A stretch of DNA of 64,000 bases. Origin: Pelodera strongyloides (Eukaryota > Nematoda > Chromadorea > Rhabditida > Rhabditidae). How positions within the stretch are numbered: the first letter of the stretch is position 1; the number at the start of each line of letters is the position of its first letter. This document shows, piece after piece, positions 1 through 12,403 of the stretch. The notes below the pieces were generated by a model. That model was given only the letters and a program-made list of their open reading frames with translations, did no database searches and was not told where the DNA came from. The translations under genes were made by a program, and so were the position numbers. The stretch spans positions 1-64,000 of the forward strand of contig JAANDG010000116.1 in assembly GCA_036852015.1 (NCBI GenBank). Direction: 5' to 3'.

Positions 1-1727
1 CACAAAAAGAAAGAAAGCAAGGTGCTTTGGCCCTGAACGAACGTAAAAACTAAGTGTAAAATTAATTACGCAAGAACCGCGTCCGCATTGGCTCAGACCA
101 TCACCGGTCTCCGGAGTTCCAGGGGCTAATACAAATTTACATGTAAACGAGGTATCATGTTAGAACATGATGCATTATTCACTTTTAATTTTTCACACTC
201 GTTATCATTTAGAATTTTCTTATATTGATTAATAGACATACTTGGGCGAATTGAAACGCTCACTCTTACGGACAGGCTTGTTTACGGACCAGCGTCGAAC
301 GACATATCTACGATCTGTCCCAGTCCTTTTTCGCTTCGAACTTTCGAAGTAATAACTTATACTTCTTATAGAAGAATGCAGAAAGTACAAAACAAAAACT
401 CGCTTTCGGACACCATCACATCATGTAATCAGCTATTCCCTTATATTCCTATTCCCAGACAAGGTCGCGTGAAAATTCAATTTAAAAACAAAATAAGGAA
501 GGAGAAAGAAACAAGAAAGAAGCTCGTCGCACGTGGACTTAAATTTCTAGGTGTGGCCTAGGTCTACACACACAGGGAGCCCTCCTTAGGCTCACGAGCG
601 ATCTGAATCTCTTCATTTCGATTTGGCACTATCTGTGCACTCTTTAGCTCCCTGGGGAGGAGGGAGGGAGGGCTCCCTGCGTGTTGGTGAATAAGGCCTC
701 TGGTCGAAAAAAGGAACCATATTCTCTTCCCTACCGAAAAAGTCAATGCCACATTTCAACTAACACATAAAAAATGCAAGAAGCTTGAAATGAGAAAAGA
801 GGCGAAAAAAGGCCATTTTGGGCGTGAAAAGCCTCCAGATTGGTTCCGATAAGATAGAAAAAGTTGCTTGCATTCAGCTCTTTTTCGATTTCAATGCAAA
901 AAAAACTGGAATCTAAGAACATCAGAAAAAATCGTGGAGTCTAGGATTGCAATGAAACAAGCATTGCCAAACTAGTTCAAACGAAAATTATATTAGTTTT
1001 ACCTCATTCGTTATATGAACGGAAAAATATAAATATAAATAACAAAAAAAAACTAGTAGCAGGAAGCAGGAAGCTTCAACAAAAACATGGAATTCATGTA
1101 AATTAATTGGATACTCCTAACATTTCACTAAATTAACCACTTAATCATATATACCACTGGCTAGACAATATAACCAAAAAGTGAACTGAAACTCAGTCAA
1201 AATAGGAATAAAAGTGAGAATAAAACACACATAATTTGATATCCCTAGCACTCAGTTTTTAGGAAAAATCTCGAATTCCCAAATGCTTGCACCCTGCTTT
1301 TCCTTAATTAAGATTTGCAAGGGTGATAAACAAACGGTCGAAGATCAAGCAAATAACGGCAAAGAGCTCACCATAAGGAAAGAAACAAATGATTCACTTG
1401 TGTAAATGAATGTTTAGTAGGAAGAATAAACGTAAAACATAAACCGTCTGATGTTGCACATGTGCAAATAAATGTGGCACATCGAGAATTACAAATTACA
1501 ATTATAGTAAATTGAAACAACGTGATCTTGATCTTTCTACATATAAAACAGCTGCGTATGCAAACAATGAAACAACAGCACGAGAACAAAAGGTGATCAA
1601 ATCAATACAATATACATTCATTTAAAATTAAAATCCACATCTTAGATCATATCACGAGTATAAAACTTGCAAAATCCAGGATAAGTATCCCCCATTCAAC
1701 CATTAAATAGATCCAAAATAGGCCCAC
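1..1727. other. OSBPL9-like intronic sequence, one weak exon candidate
   Basis: This stretch lies downstream (minus strand) of the last clear ORP9-type exon and is mostly AT-rich intron. It holds one palindromic MITE, annotated separately. A minus-strand segment at about 125 to 70 has an acceptor-like AG, an open frame rich in Gly, Pro and Thr, and a GTAATT donor. Its phase does not join directly to the exon ending at 1728, so it would need an intervening exon. I treat it as unproven. Confidence 0.4.
551..702. mobile_element. GGCC-MITE copy 1 (GAGGCCGTATTCACCAAC ends)
   Basis: A short palindromic-ended element. The right end reads GTGTTGGTGAATAAGGCCTC and the left end is its degraded complement. 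The inner arms GGGAGCCCTCC and GGAGGGCTCCC match the copies at 13695 and 27908. Confidence 0.75.
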
Positions 1728-4700
1728 CTTGTCGGAAACCGCTTGCAAATGCGTGTCCACTTCAGCGATTCGCTCTTTCAGGGCTTCTGCGGCCGGCCCG
1801 CCTCCCACCTCCTGAGCCTTATTGTTCTTTTTGTGACCGCCGGCCGGCGGATAGCTAAATCAGATTCAAGATGAAGAATCCGAACGGGAATTGCTATTGC
1901 TAACTTGATACCCTAAAACTGAAAACCTTAGTTTTCAATTTTAATTACATTTTCCGAGACAGGCATCATAGCTATAAGCAATAAAAAAAAAACAGAAAAA
2001 AGTAATCATTAGATAAGGTAGGAAGCACGTGGAAAATGAAAAACAAATTCATGGAGTTACGAACCTAGGCATTAGTATTAGACTTGAGTCTCTCCCTCTC
2101 TAATCAAAGGAGTTATTACCTTTAAAAAAAATCACAGAATGTGGACCGAAAATCGAAAATCCGACTGCATTTCGTATACTACAGCAATTAATAAAAAAAA
2201 TGTTACATCCAGACATCCAGAAATATGCAATAATTATAAGGGAAAGGGAAAGCAAAGTGAGGACTCAGGCAACAAACCATAATCGTTAATATTGTATTTA
2301 TTCGTATAATCGTTAATATTGTATGTTAATATTTAATGAGTATAATAAATATTCAAATATATAATATTCAAATATTCAAATAATATAGTTCAAAGTTCAA
2401 GACCAACCCGCTGCATTCTCGTATCGCCGCATCCAAAGTCCTCACCCATTCATTTCGCTCCTTCTCGTCACGGCCCTGCAATTAGAGTATGGTTTTAATA
2501 AAAGTTTCTGACTTTAGCAGTAAAATAAAAAAAATATGGTTTACCCATTTCGTTGCCCAAGGAGTGAGGCCGAGGAAGAAAAACCATACCAATACATAAT
2601 ACCTTCCCTTTCATTTTTAAAAATTTGATGTGCTTCTTGTGCTTCAATTACATACGTCCAGCAACAGTTTCGAAGAAAATCCAAGATTCTATTACAAAAT
2701 ACGACTGATTACTGATTACTGATCAAAACATCAAAAGTGATCAAAAGTCAAAAAAACACAAACTTCGGTAATACTCACCACGGGCAACCCAAAATTATTG
2801 AGCATTGCCGATGCCCTTCGTTTGAAGTGAAACTTCATTGGAATACTATAAACAGTGGGAAGAAGTCAAACAAAATAACTAGTACAAAAACAGACAAGAA
2901 ACAGAAACAAGGCAGCCGAAGCAAAGAGAAAATTCAGAAAATGACATAGTCTATGAAGAGTATTTTGGGGAATGGGGAAACATTCTTTTCCAATCCTACT
3001 ATGAGAATTAAACAAATTTTTATCAATTCTCCTTACATAACACACAGACCGAGTAGAAAGAAAAAGTATACTAATATTCAAAAGTTGCAAGTTGCGACAA
3101 AAAAAAAGTAGGCAAGTTGTCTAGATCAATTAGTTTATTAGTTATTAGTTTGTTTGAAGCGCAACGTGATTACGTGATCAGCCATAAACACCAGTACTGA
3201 AAAGCAGCATGCGGCTACGTGATAAGAATTCAAAAAGAAGACGGAAGGCCCCAAAAGTACGTCAAATACTAAACTAAACTGATATAGTCTCTCTTTTCAA
3301 AACAGAGGCAGAAGCCAAAGCAAAGTGCACAAAAAAAAATTAAGAAGAAATAATAAACGCCGGGAAAACAGTCCCTGTTCAAGATAGGTTAGGAGGTGCG
3401 TGGGGTAGAATTCAGAAATTAACTTATTGTAAGTGGGTTAATTTTCAACAAAAAGTGCTAGAAAAAGGCCACGATGCAAAGAACTAAGAACTGAACTAAA
3501 TCACTAAACGTTATATTAAAATTCTATATTTTCCTTGATAATTTTATTCTCCCATTTACCTAGATGTCTAGAATCAAAAATGTCACGGAATCTCTACTCT
3601 GCGTTCCAATCAATTAATCACTAACCCAGACGACCGTTAACAAAAACTAGGTTAGGTAAATCAAACAGCGCACTGAACACATGTGCAGTGGTATCGCATA
3701 AAAGATATCAAGCATCGCAAAGGTCTTTCCTGAAACCTGAAACGGGAACAAAGCCTGAGCACCTATCAAATCCTTATAGAGAATTGGGAGCGAGAGAGAG
3801 AGAGAGAGAACGAGAACTAGAAAGAAAAATAGGGATCACGAACGAAAAAGGGAGAAAGAGGGAGAGAGAGATGACAAATCCTTATATTAAATACACCACA
3901 AATAAGGACACCCCCATTCCCCCACAACAAACAACAAAAACCATTTGTGGTTTGCATGCTTACATTGTAATTTGTTAAAGGGAATATGTAGGCCCTTTTT
4001 GAAGTTAAGCTGTATTAATAGAATGCGTGTTGCCCATTAAGGAAACAATAACAAAAGTTGTCTACAATTACCCACTTAAAAGAAAATCAATTACAAAGCT
4101 CGCCTTTTCCATAGTAAACGCTAATTCGGAACCCTTGCATAAATTTGGGTCCGATTGAATAAATTTCAGTTTAAATCGGCAAATAGCAAGATTCAAGATG
4201 CAGCGCATTCCAATTTCGTATTTACATATTCAGTCGCCTATTTAAATTAACGTCTGGTATGGAAACGCTAGTTTCGCTTTTTTTTTGCTCATTTTGAGTG
4301 CCTACATATTCGCTTTAAAGAATTATCACGTAAAATAAATTGATGAATCTCCGAAAAAAACTACACTCTTGTAATGAATCATAATCACCGAAACAACTCA
4401 TCTCGTCTAAAAACCAAGCCAAGAGCTCAAAAAAAGCCTATTTGTTGAGCTAGAGATGAATCATTAACGGTTGTGCAAAGTACCGTAAGTTTGTAAACAC
4501 TTTCGACGGCAACATTCTGAATTCGTACCCTACTCCAAAACTGCCAAAACATCAAAATCAAACAGTTTTTACGACATTTTTGGCAAACGCGCAATGCAAT
4601 CTTTCACTTTTCATAGGTGATAACAACCTCGTAATTCAATAACAAAAAAGCCACGACTCAGCCTTACACACGGCGTCTAATAGTACAAAACATTGCATAA

Positions 4701-6372
4701 GTAAAGATAGTTTTGGGAGCGTAGTCGTCAGGGACGGTTTTAAAATTGAAAGAGCAAAAAAAACGAAGAAGCTTAAATCACGCGAAGCTTTAAAAAAAAG
4801 AGTTCAAAGATAGAAAGTGGGTTGAAAAAACTAGTGCAATAAACTCCAACTAACTTTGGGGAAGTCTGCAAAGGACTTCAAAAAGAGTAATATACGGGAG
4901 GAACGATGACAGTATTCATTATTATAAGTATGATTCAAGAGTCAAGGCAAAAGCAAAAGGAAAAACGGATTTTTTACTACAATGTTGTTCTGTTCAGCAG
5001 TTCAGAGCTATTTTCGCACTGGTTCTTTTCCTCTTGTCTCGCAACTTTGGTCGAAAGCAGTCTTTTTTACGATACGCCCTTTTCGCTATTACCATATTTG
5101 CTAGGATTATATGACAACGACGAAAAAACACAACAGTTATGCTAACAAACAAAAAACGAAAAAGAAGGAAATGACAAAATCTTGACGACAAAAGGACTTA
5201 GCAAAAGACCGTGATTTTGGGAAATTATGATTGTTGGATCGGGGAAGCAGGAAGCACAGCTTGGAACTTCAAACACCATATTACAGAACCAAGTCACGAA
5301 GTCATGGATACAGGTACATTGGAGTTGTAGGATAAACAAAGGGAATAAAACGAATAAATATTAGCGAAGGAAGGAGGAAAATAACTGGATATCACAGTAG
5401 GCCGTAATAATAATAGAAAAAGTCAATAACGAAACCACAGACCTGTAAATGAAACATCTTTCCGTCTTGTGTAAGCGTGAAGAGACTATTGTTTTCTCCA
5501 TCGATGCCCACTATAGCACCACGTAGTCTCATGCATCCGCGTTGCTGTCGCTTTATCATCTAAATATTTGTATTCGTAGTTATTTTAATTTAACTTTATG
5601 TTCCCCGTAAGTAGTCAAGGACTTGAACCCTTTACTCTGTGTTCTTATTTTCTCGCTTACCTTGTTATTTTGTACTTGTTGTTTTTATCAATAAACCTTT
5701 ATATAAATAAATTTACTGTGCTTCTCGATCGCCTACCTAGGTATCTATGACACACGTAAAAACGTAAAGTAAATTGTAATACATTGAGGAAAGCTTTTTT
5801 CTCGTGGGCATCTCCCTTTAATAACCACAGTTAGAAGACCTAATCATAACGCAAGGAAATAGTCGACCTACCTTGTCTCTCGACGTGTAATAAATGAACG
5901 CATCTTCGGTGAGGACTACCCATCTGAAGCGAGGGACACAATTATTACATTATGCACCTGGCGTTGGTTCAAGGATAGTATTTAGGTATGTCTGTTTCAA
6001 GGGGAACTGGTCTACGGACTAACAACTTCATGGGCCGAATGTGTCAAATTACTTTTGCTCATCAACAATTAGTAATAAGCTTTCCAATTGCGTCCAGAAA
6101 CGAAGAATTTCCCAAGCAATTTTATTCCTTTATAACAAAATAAGGTCTAGTCTAAAAAAGCTGAAGATAACAGACAAGCAACTAGAATGCTACGTGTGTT
6201 CGTTATCGGTGTAACTTACGAAGCATACCCTAGTATATTATTGGTCACATTATTGGTCACATTGTGGAGAGTTAAGCGTCACAAATGAGTGGTGCGAGAA
6301 AACATACCTAAACTGCCAGCCTTGGACCATATTGGTCCATTTTGATAAGGCACCTTCCTTTATTAGTGCCAT
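1728..6372 (-). CDS. OSBPL9: OSBPL9/ORP9-like oxysterol-binding-related protein, N-terminal part
   Basis: Five minus-strand exons with compatible phases: 6308-6372 (ATG at 6372), 5872-5923, 5443-5559, 2408-2475 and 1728-1854, giving 143 codons before the frame leaves the window side of the gene. The protein opens with MALIKEGALSKWTN and GWQFRWVVL, followed by RGCMRLRGAIVGID and a C-terminal PH-helix ERNEWVRTLDAAI. These match the start of the pleckstrin-homology domain of human ORP9 segment by segment. The last exon contains LKERIAEVDTHLQ, like the coiled segment that follows the ORP9 PH domain. ORP9 proteins move lipids (PI4P, sterol or phosphatidylserine) between ER and Golgi, with the PH domain binding phosphoinositides. 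The lipid-binding ORD domain should lie left of position 1. The large intron 2476-5442 looks empty. An acceptor-like site lies 6 nt before the ATG. Confidence 0.9.
5783..5820. mobile_element. Terminal fragment of the TTAAAGGGAGA MITE
   Basis: The sequence ends CTCGTGGGCATCTCCCTTTAA and matches the right terminus of the full element at 7907-8361. Only one end is present. Confidence 0.6.
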
Positions 6373-6834
6373 AAATACCTAAATTGCAAAGTTATACCAA
6401 GGACAAGCCAATACGATAAAGAAAGTGGACAGGGTTAGCTAGAAACAAAACTGAGATGAATAAGCAAAAAAAAAAACGTATTCAACGAACAAGACAAAAA
6501 CAAAAACAAGCAAACGACAACAAAGGAAACACAAGTTTTGGATGGAGATATTCGTGGAGGCGGGGTAAATGAGCCGCGCGTTCACTACTAACTGTGCGCT
6601 TATGGGGTTTGCAAGTATGCCGAAAAAATTGTCTTCGAAAAATGAGTCTTGGAACGATTTCATAATTACTCATGTTATATATTCATACTTAGTTCCAAAA
6701 TACGGTACTTCGTGTACCTACTTACAAGGAATTGTTGCATACTTGCAAACCCCATCATGGGGTCTCGATGTATGCCGGATTTTGCTTCCAATTATGGCTT
6801 TAATTACGTAGATTGGCACTACACGAGAACATCT

Positions 6835-7150
6835 GAGGCGCGGTTCGAGTTGGGAAAAGTTTGAAGAATTCCGGAAAAGTTGGGTTCAAGATGGACACCG
6901 GAAAAGTAAATTTTACTTACTGGAAAAGTTCATACACCGTAATGGAAAAACGTTGTTTTTCCGCTATACAGCCCCAACCGTCGGGGTCCACTTCGAATGG
7001 GCGATCCATTCTTGGATCCGGCAGTGTTAAAATTAATATCCCACAACGATTCCAATACGGTAGATTTTGACTTTTCTGCATGTTTTTCCGTCCAACTTGA
7101 ACCAACTTTTTCCGGAATTCTTCAACTTTTTCCCATCTTAAATGCGCCTC
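6835..7150. mobile_element. GCGC-ended MITE (degenerate relative of 41993-42239)
   Basis: The ends GAGGCGC and GCGCCTC are complementary. Imperfect arms containing GAATTCCGGAAAAGTTGG and its complement flank a spacer of about 220 bp. The words for TTCGAGTTGG recall the element at 41993. Confidence 0.6.
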
Positions 7151-7906
7151 TACAGACCGCCAAAAAATGGTCCCGCGGCGGTAGCCACAGGACTATTTTT
7201 TTCGAGCGTGCATAAACAGTGCATTTTCGCCTCGTCTAGTATTATCAATGGTGCATTTTCTAACTTTCAAAGGTGTATGCAAAATCGTACACGAGATGCA
7301 CATTTGATACTTGGAAGCAAAATGCGCTGTTTTTGCCATACATCGAGACCTCATTATATTTATAAAATGAATTCAACTTCCAGATATAAAACAATTTCTA
7401 GTAGGGCTTTTATATGGTTGGTTATGATGGTTGTGTGTAGTCGAGAACAAATAAACAATATCGTCGCGCATTTGTCCCCACACTGTAGATAATAGTGTAT
7501 GTACTGTATGTGGTTTCTGTGACACTTGTATCTTGGAAGCGAACATATTGACTGTTTGAGCGCGTTTAATATGCTTGGCAAATTAGTCATTGCAAACAAA
7601 AAGGAAAAGACTCTTTCAGCTGAAGAAGTGGGTTTGGGGTTATAACAATATTAGGCATCACTACAGTAGAGACAGTAAAGCAGAGATTTAGGTGCAATGC
7701 AATAAGATAGTACGAAAGCTGACACCATTGAGAGGGATGATATGATGCCACAAACGCTAGATGGAGTTTTAATTAGGTTCTGGTGACAAACCCGACGATG
7801 TTTGTCAAGACTATGGTATTTCTACAGTGTTGAGTATATTGCTACCATTCTGCTTGTCCAGCCTGGACAAGCTTTTAATAGTGTTTTTAGATTCTGATTC
7901 CTCGAC

Positions 7907-8361
7907 TTAAAGGGAGAGGCCCAGGAGAAAAAGTCTTTCTCAATTTACTTGCAAAGAGTGTCTGGAATTTCAGAAATATTACTGTGAAAACCGCATTTCT
8001 TTACCCCTAGAACTCGCAGAGTTCTGTCCCGGCAAACTGTTCGGCCAGGTACCGTAGTCAGAATCAATATTTGCTCTTTCAGGCACTACAGTATTGGAAA
8101 CGCTTAGTTATAATCGTAGGAATGTTCTTTATTCGTTTAACAATTATTAGTAGAGAAAGTATGCTAATGGACGGATATAAACCGTACAAACGTATTTTTA
8201 CCTTTCTGACTACGGTACCTCGTCGAACTGTTTGCCGTGGAATAACTCTGCGAGTTCTAGGCTTTGAGAAAAGCGGTTTTCACAGTAATATTTCTGAAAT
8301 TCCGGACATTCTGTGAAAGTAAACTGAGGAAAACTTTTTCCTCGTGGGCCTCTCCCTTTAA
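7907..8361. mobile_element. TTAA-flanked MITE with AGGGAGAGGCCC ends
   Basis: Both ends carry TTAAAGGGAGAGGCCCA or its complement. Long imperfect inverted arms contain TTCAGAAATATTACTGTGAA and CTGACTACGGTACC. It is 455 bp long, has no coding capacity, and is flanked by the target tetranucleotide TTAA. Confidence 0.8.
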
Positions 8362-9100
8362 AATATAATTTTTGAAACGAATGCAAAAATATTCGTAATT
8401 TCGGAGTATATCGTAGTCTTGACGGACGCTGCATTTTCTCACCCGAGCATCAAAATTTTGTGCCAAATAATCGCAGGCTACCGTAATATATCCTCAACAT
8501 AAAGTAATTTCTGTTTAGAACCTAGTTTGCCCAATGTTTAGGAAAATAAAAGTCACGCAGCCGATTGTTGTTATTGTGAACCAAAGCGAGAAAACCAGTA
8601 AACAAAGTGATGAAATACGTGGGGCGGGCCATTCGAGCAGTTTGTTGTCAACATGGACGAAAACATATTTTTGGCTGCTCATTGCACTCGGCCCATTTTT
8701 TTTCTAATCCCTTCTGGCCCAAGCACCCGATCACAGAATTTTTTATAGAGCACTTTGTTTAAAAAAGTTATTTATGACTTCTAAAATAATCGAACGACTT
8801 TCGTTTCATTGGTTTCATTCTGTAGGACGACGATGTTGAAAGTAGCTGCATAGTGTTGGGAAAACAACAAAAAAACTCGGATCATGCTCCAATAGACGCG
8901 GATCACAATAATCGGAATTTTCTTGGAGCATGATCGGAGTTTTTTGGTGTGACTACGGTATGATCTGAGTTTTTTTTTTTGAAGTTTTCAGTTTCCTGTG
9001 TGCCAGAGGGACACATAATACCACACTTCCTGTTTTCATCTGCTTGTTCGGGATCTTTTTTATCTATAGGGCGACTTCCCTAAAAAAATGTAGATTACAG

Positions 9101-12100
9101 ATGCTGCAAGCACTGCGTAACGGTACTCGAGTACGTGTTTCTACCGTAAGATATTTGGCATCCAAAACAGAGGATTTACCAGTTAAACAGCATACCGATG
9201 CGAAGAAGAGAGATGTGGAGAGCCTTATTCACGACATTGAGCCTAAGGTACTGTTTGGGGAAATATGAAAATACAATAATCTCATGGCCAGTAAATTTTG
9301 TTTGTGCGTACATGGCTGGCACCACACGTGTGAGCTATGCTCGGCCTCACTCTCACGGTTTTCTGAGTGTTCTGATGCCATATTCACCACTCAATGCCCC
9401 ATGGGGAATTCCCCGTATTTTTCTCTGCGTCTTTAGAATGATATTTTCTGTCCCTACAACGTGAAACTTGGCGACATCGCCGCGCCAAAAATGAGGGTCC
9501 GCCACAGTGGTTCGGCGCACTCCGCCTAAGGTGCGCGGCGGGTGCACCGGAGTGCGCGAATGGTAATGGCGCACCTACGGCGGTCTCAGGGCGCATCTGG
9601 AGCGCACATACGGCGGACTTGCCGCGGAACCTACGAAAAGTTCGCAGCAGGTTCGCCCAACTGCGTTGAATATTCTTTCGCGGACCTGTGGCGCGCCTGC
9701 CGCGCGCTCTAGGCGCAGTGCGCCGCCCCGCTGTGGCGGACCCTCATTTTTGGGGCGGCGATGTCGCCAAGTGTCCCCAGTGCAGGAACTGTATCCCCGA
9801 GGAATTGGAGTGGTGAATATGGCCTCAGGGGTAAATTAGGCAGCGCACCCTGTCTAAATTCTAATAGTAGGGCCTATTAGGATGTTAGGATAGGAAGATG
9901 TTGTTATCATAACAATTGGTTGTACTATCTATTCTTTGTCCTTTTAGGTTCCCGTTCACGTGAGCTCTGAAGAGTCCGTGGTGATTGGTGGAATACCCGA
10001 GGAGCACCGAAATCGCACGGCCCGCATTTACAAACAAGCTCGCGAGGCACTACAGTACAGCTGGAATAATACCAAGGTATGTATGTAGTGAAAAATGTAA
10101 AAGTTTGCCGTTTGTGGTAATGAAGGTGGTCTCAAAGCGGATACTGATGCGTCATAACCAATGAAAAGGAGCGCAGATGGCAAAATGCATGCGGCATGGA
10201 AAAAAGTGGCACGCCGTAGAATTCTGGAGTACGGATTGCGCGCCGAAACCGCGCGGCTTGAATTTCATCAGTGATTGGGGGGGGGGGGGGGGGGGGTCCC
10301 AACCCATATGCGAACCTATGACGTCCGTAATCCTAGGTCAAGTTTATTCTCACTCTAGGTATAGGAATCCAGATAAGCGCGCGGTGGTGTATGAACACGC
10401 AGTGTGCCAAAAGTGAGCCACTTGCACGCGAACCCCCCTATGTGTCACTTTACTGTCATTCCAGGTATGGCGGATTGAACTGGACAACCGAGAGCGCTGG
10501 GAGAACCCGTGCATCGGATGGACATCCTCGTCAGTTTTCATTATGTCGTTTACCAGTATATTAAAGCGAAATACCAGCCTTTTTTTGAAACACATCGAGT
10601 GCACCTGCATGCTTATGCAGCTTATGCAAATGAGCATAAATTAGAATAAAAATGATTGCACAATTCAGCTGTCCGCGATGCGTTTCAAAAAACCGACCGA
10701 TAATTCGCTTTAATGAGTAAGATAGCGCTCCCAGATAGAGTTGCTGCCTTAGCAGTGGCTGGACGTAAGGCAACTAATAAAAATAAGTCAGTCTTTGCTT
10801 GGCTATAAATGCTGCTTGTTTCTGAGTTCGAGTTAGGCGGTGAGTATTTGTATAATATCCTTTTAAATCGAAATACCTGTAGTTTTTGAATCACCGACTA
10901 CGCCACCATTGTTATGTAACCTGTGGAAATGAATATAAATTAGAATAAAAAATCGAGTTGTATTCGAGTAAATCAGAGGAATCAGTTGCCCACGATGCTT
11001 TTCAGAAACCAGTTGGTATTTCGATTTAAAATGTGCCAATTTGAATGTATTTATAGTGGTGATCCGCTGTCCACTACGGGTATGATGCTGAAGTTCGCCA
11101 CGAAAGAGGAAGCCATTGCGTTTTGTGAGAAGAACTCGTGGAGCTGGGAGTTGGAAGTGAGTTATTTAGAAATAATAATTAACAAGCTATTGGGGGCCCC
11201 AATAGCTTGCTAATTATTATTTTCTAAATATTGGGGGTAAGCGCGCGGTACAGTACACACAATGTGCCAAAAGTGAGCCACTCGTGCGCAAACCGGAATT
11301 ATGTATACTGTCAACCAAGGTGAGTTATTTAGAAAATAATAATTAACAAGCTAATGGGGGGGGGGGGGGGTGGGTAAGCGCGCGGGGCAGTACCACAATG
11401 TGCCAAAAAAGTGAGCCACTCGTGCGCAAACCGGAATTATGTATACTGTCAACCAAGGTGAGTTATTTAGAAAATAATAATTAACAAGCTAATGGGGGGG
11501 GGTGGGTAAGCGCGCGGTGCAGTACACACAATGTGCCAAAAGTGAGCCACTCGTGCGCAAACCGGAATTATGTATACTGTCAACCAAGGCGCTCCCTTGT
11601 CGCCCGTAGTAGCTATTGGGGGTAAGCGCGCAGTGCAGTACACACAATGTGCCAAAAGTGAGCCACTCGTGCGCAAACCGGAATTATGTATACTGTCAAC
11701 CAAGGCGCTCCCTTGTCGCCCGCAGTAGCTATTGGGGGTAAGCGCGCAGTGCAGTACACACAATGTGCCAAAAGTGAGCCACTCGTGCGCAAACCGGAAT
11801 TATGTATACTGCCACCCAAAGCTCTCCTTTGCCCATATAGTAGTGGACCCGTTTGTTTTCCGTTATGAAGCCGCGTAGCTCTGTAAAAGAAGCTGGGATT
11901 GTGTTTTACAGATCATTAATTTTCCAAATTCTTACTGCGAAATACCGTTCGGGTTTTGAAACGCATCAGTACCTGCATTCCTTATGTATTTATGCAAATT
12001 TGGTCGATTTTTAATCTCAATGAGCATATAATGAATAGTAAGGAGTTATTTGACATACGTTCCAACAACCGGCCGTTATTTCGCTTTAACAAAACAAAAG

Positions 12101-12193
12101 TGTTTTCAGAAAGCACAAGAACATCACATTCTCCCAAAACAATATGGTTCGATCTACGCGTGGAATAAGAGGAGCCGTGTTTCGACCAAATAA
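9101..12193 (+). CDS. NDUFS4: NDUFS4, complex I 18-kDa subunit, copy 1
   Basis: Five exons join in frame: 9101-9247, 9948-10076, 10465-10529, 11057-11156 and 12110-12193, coding for 174 residues (human NDUFS4 has 175). The mature protein is an accessory subunit on the matrix arm of mitochondrial NADH:ubiquinone oxidoreductase. Recognisable family blocks are VVIGGIPEEHRN, WRIELDNRERWENP, FATKEEAIAFCEKN and the C-terminal NKRSRVSTK. The first 20 or so residues are Arg-rich and free of acidic residues, as expected for a mitochondrial import signal. Compared with copy 2 it lacks one residue in the RNRTAR stretch and has ARIYKQAREAL where copy 2 has ARIFKPAREAP. The frame is nevertheless intact, so it is probably an expressed, faster-evolving paralogue and not a pseudogene. 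Introns 2 to 4 contain a poly-G tract, three MITEs and a tandem array. Confidence 0.9.
9375..9827. mobile_element. Nested MITE: GCCATATTCACCACTC element carrying a GC-rich inner element
   Basis: The outer ends GCCATATTCACCACTC and its complement flank a second inverted-repeat element at 9466-9772, whose arms are about 41 bp (ACTTGGCGACATCGCCG inward to GGGTCCGCCACAG). The inner core is far more GC-rich than its surroundings. It sits in intron 1 of NDUFS4 copy 1. Confidence 0.7.
10277..10296. repeat. Poly-G tract of about 20 nt
   Basis: An uninterrupted run of G in intron 2 of NDUFS4 copy 1. Its exact length is uncertain in any assembly. Confidence 0.8.
10561..10713. mobile_element. CCGG-MITE (TTAAAGCGAAATACC ends)
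   Basis: A TTAA-bounded element with complementary ends and the interior word TTATGCAAATGAGCAT. It lies in intron 3 of NDUFS4 copy 1, 31 bp after the exon 3 donor. Confidence 0.85.
10863..11029. mobile_element. Degenerate CCGG-MITE
   Basis: An older copy, with ends TTAAATCGAAATACC and GGTATTTCGATTTAA. It lies in the same intron and ends 27 bp before exon 4 of NDUFS4 copy 1. Confidence 0.7.
11157..11820. repeat. Tandem repeat array in NDUFS4 copy 1 intron 4
   Basis: About five units of 115 to 137 bp share GTAAGCGCGC, GTGCCAAAAGTGAGCCACTC and CCGGAATTATGTATACTG. Unit starts are near 11237, 11374, 11507, 11622 and 11738. The first units also repeat the intron's own 5' splice region (GTGAGTTATTTAG at 11157, again at 11320 and 11458). 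G-runs separate some units. A related single segment sits at 10372-10432. Confidence 0.85.
11936..12089. mobile_element. CCGG-MITE next to NDUFS4 copy 1 exon 5
   Basis: The left end is degraded (GCGAAATACCGTTCGG). The right end is CCGGCCGTTATTTCGCTTTAA. It stops 20 bp before the exon 5 boundary, so the polypyrimidine tract follows it directly. Confidence 0.75.
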
Positions 12194-12232
12194 TTTTTTG
12201 AGATATTATTCGCAAATGTATAGTGTACAAAC

Positions 12233-12403
12233 TTAAAGCGAAATGCTAGCCCCTTTGGAAAATTTGCATATGATAAGCAGATACTATGTATCCTATGCTA
12301 ATTTTGTACGATTGCCGTGGACGATCGTACAAAATTAGCATAGGATACATAGTATCTGCTTATCATATGCAAATTTTCCAAAGGGGCTAGCATTTCGCTT
12401 TAA
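12233..12403. mobile_element. Palindromic MITE, perfect 80-bp arms, 11-nt loop
   Basis: The two arms (12233-12312 and 12324-12403) are exact reverse complements, starting TTAAAGCGAAATGCTAGC and separated by TGCCGTGGACG. Four other copies occur at 18028, 39183, 44967 and 45738. The arms contain ATTTGCAT. It lies 39 bp after the stop codon of NDUFS4 copy 1. Confidence 0.95.

Larger units (their letters stand above)
6373..9100. other. Intergenic region between OSBPL9 (minus) and NDUFS4 copy 1 (plus)
   Basis: The two flanking genes are transcribed away from each other, so both promoters should lie here. I see no convincing coding exon on either strand. The space contains a 19-bp inverted repeat pair (6602-6620 and 6737-6755), a GAGGCGC-ended element (6835-7150) and a TTAAAGGGAGA element (7907-8361). 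Around 8880-8960 there are short repeated segments around the word GGATCATGCTCC. Confidence 0.6.
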
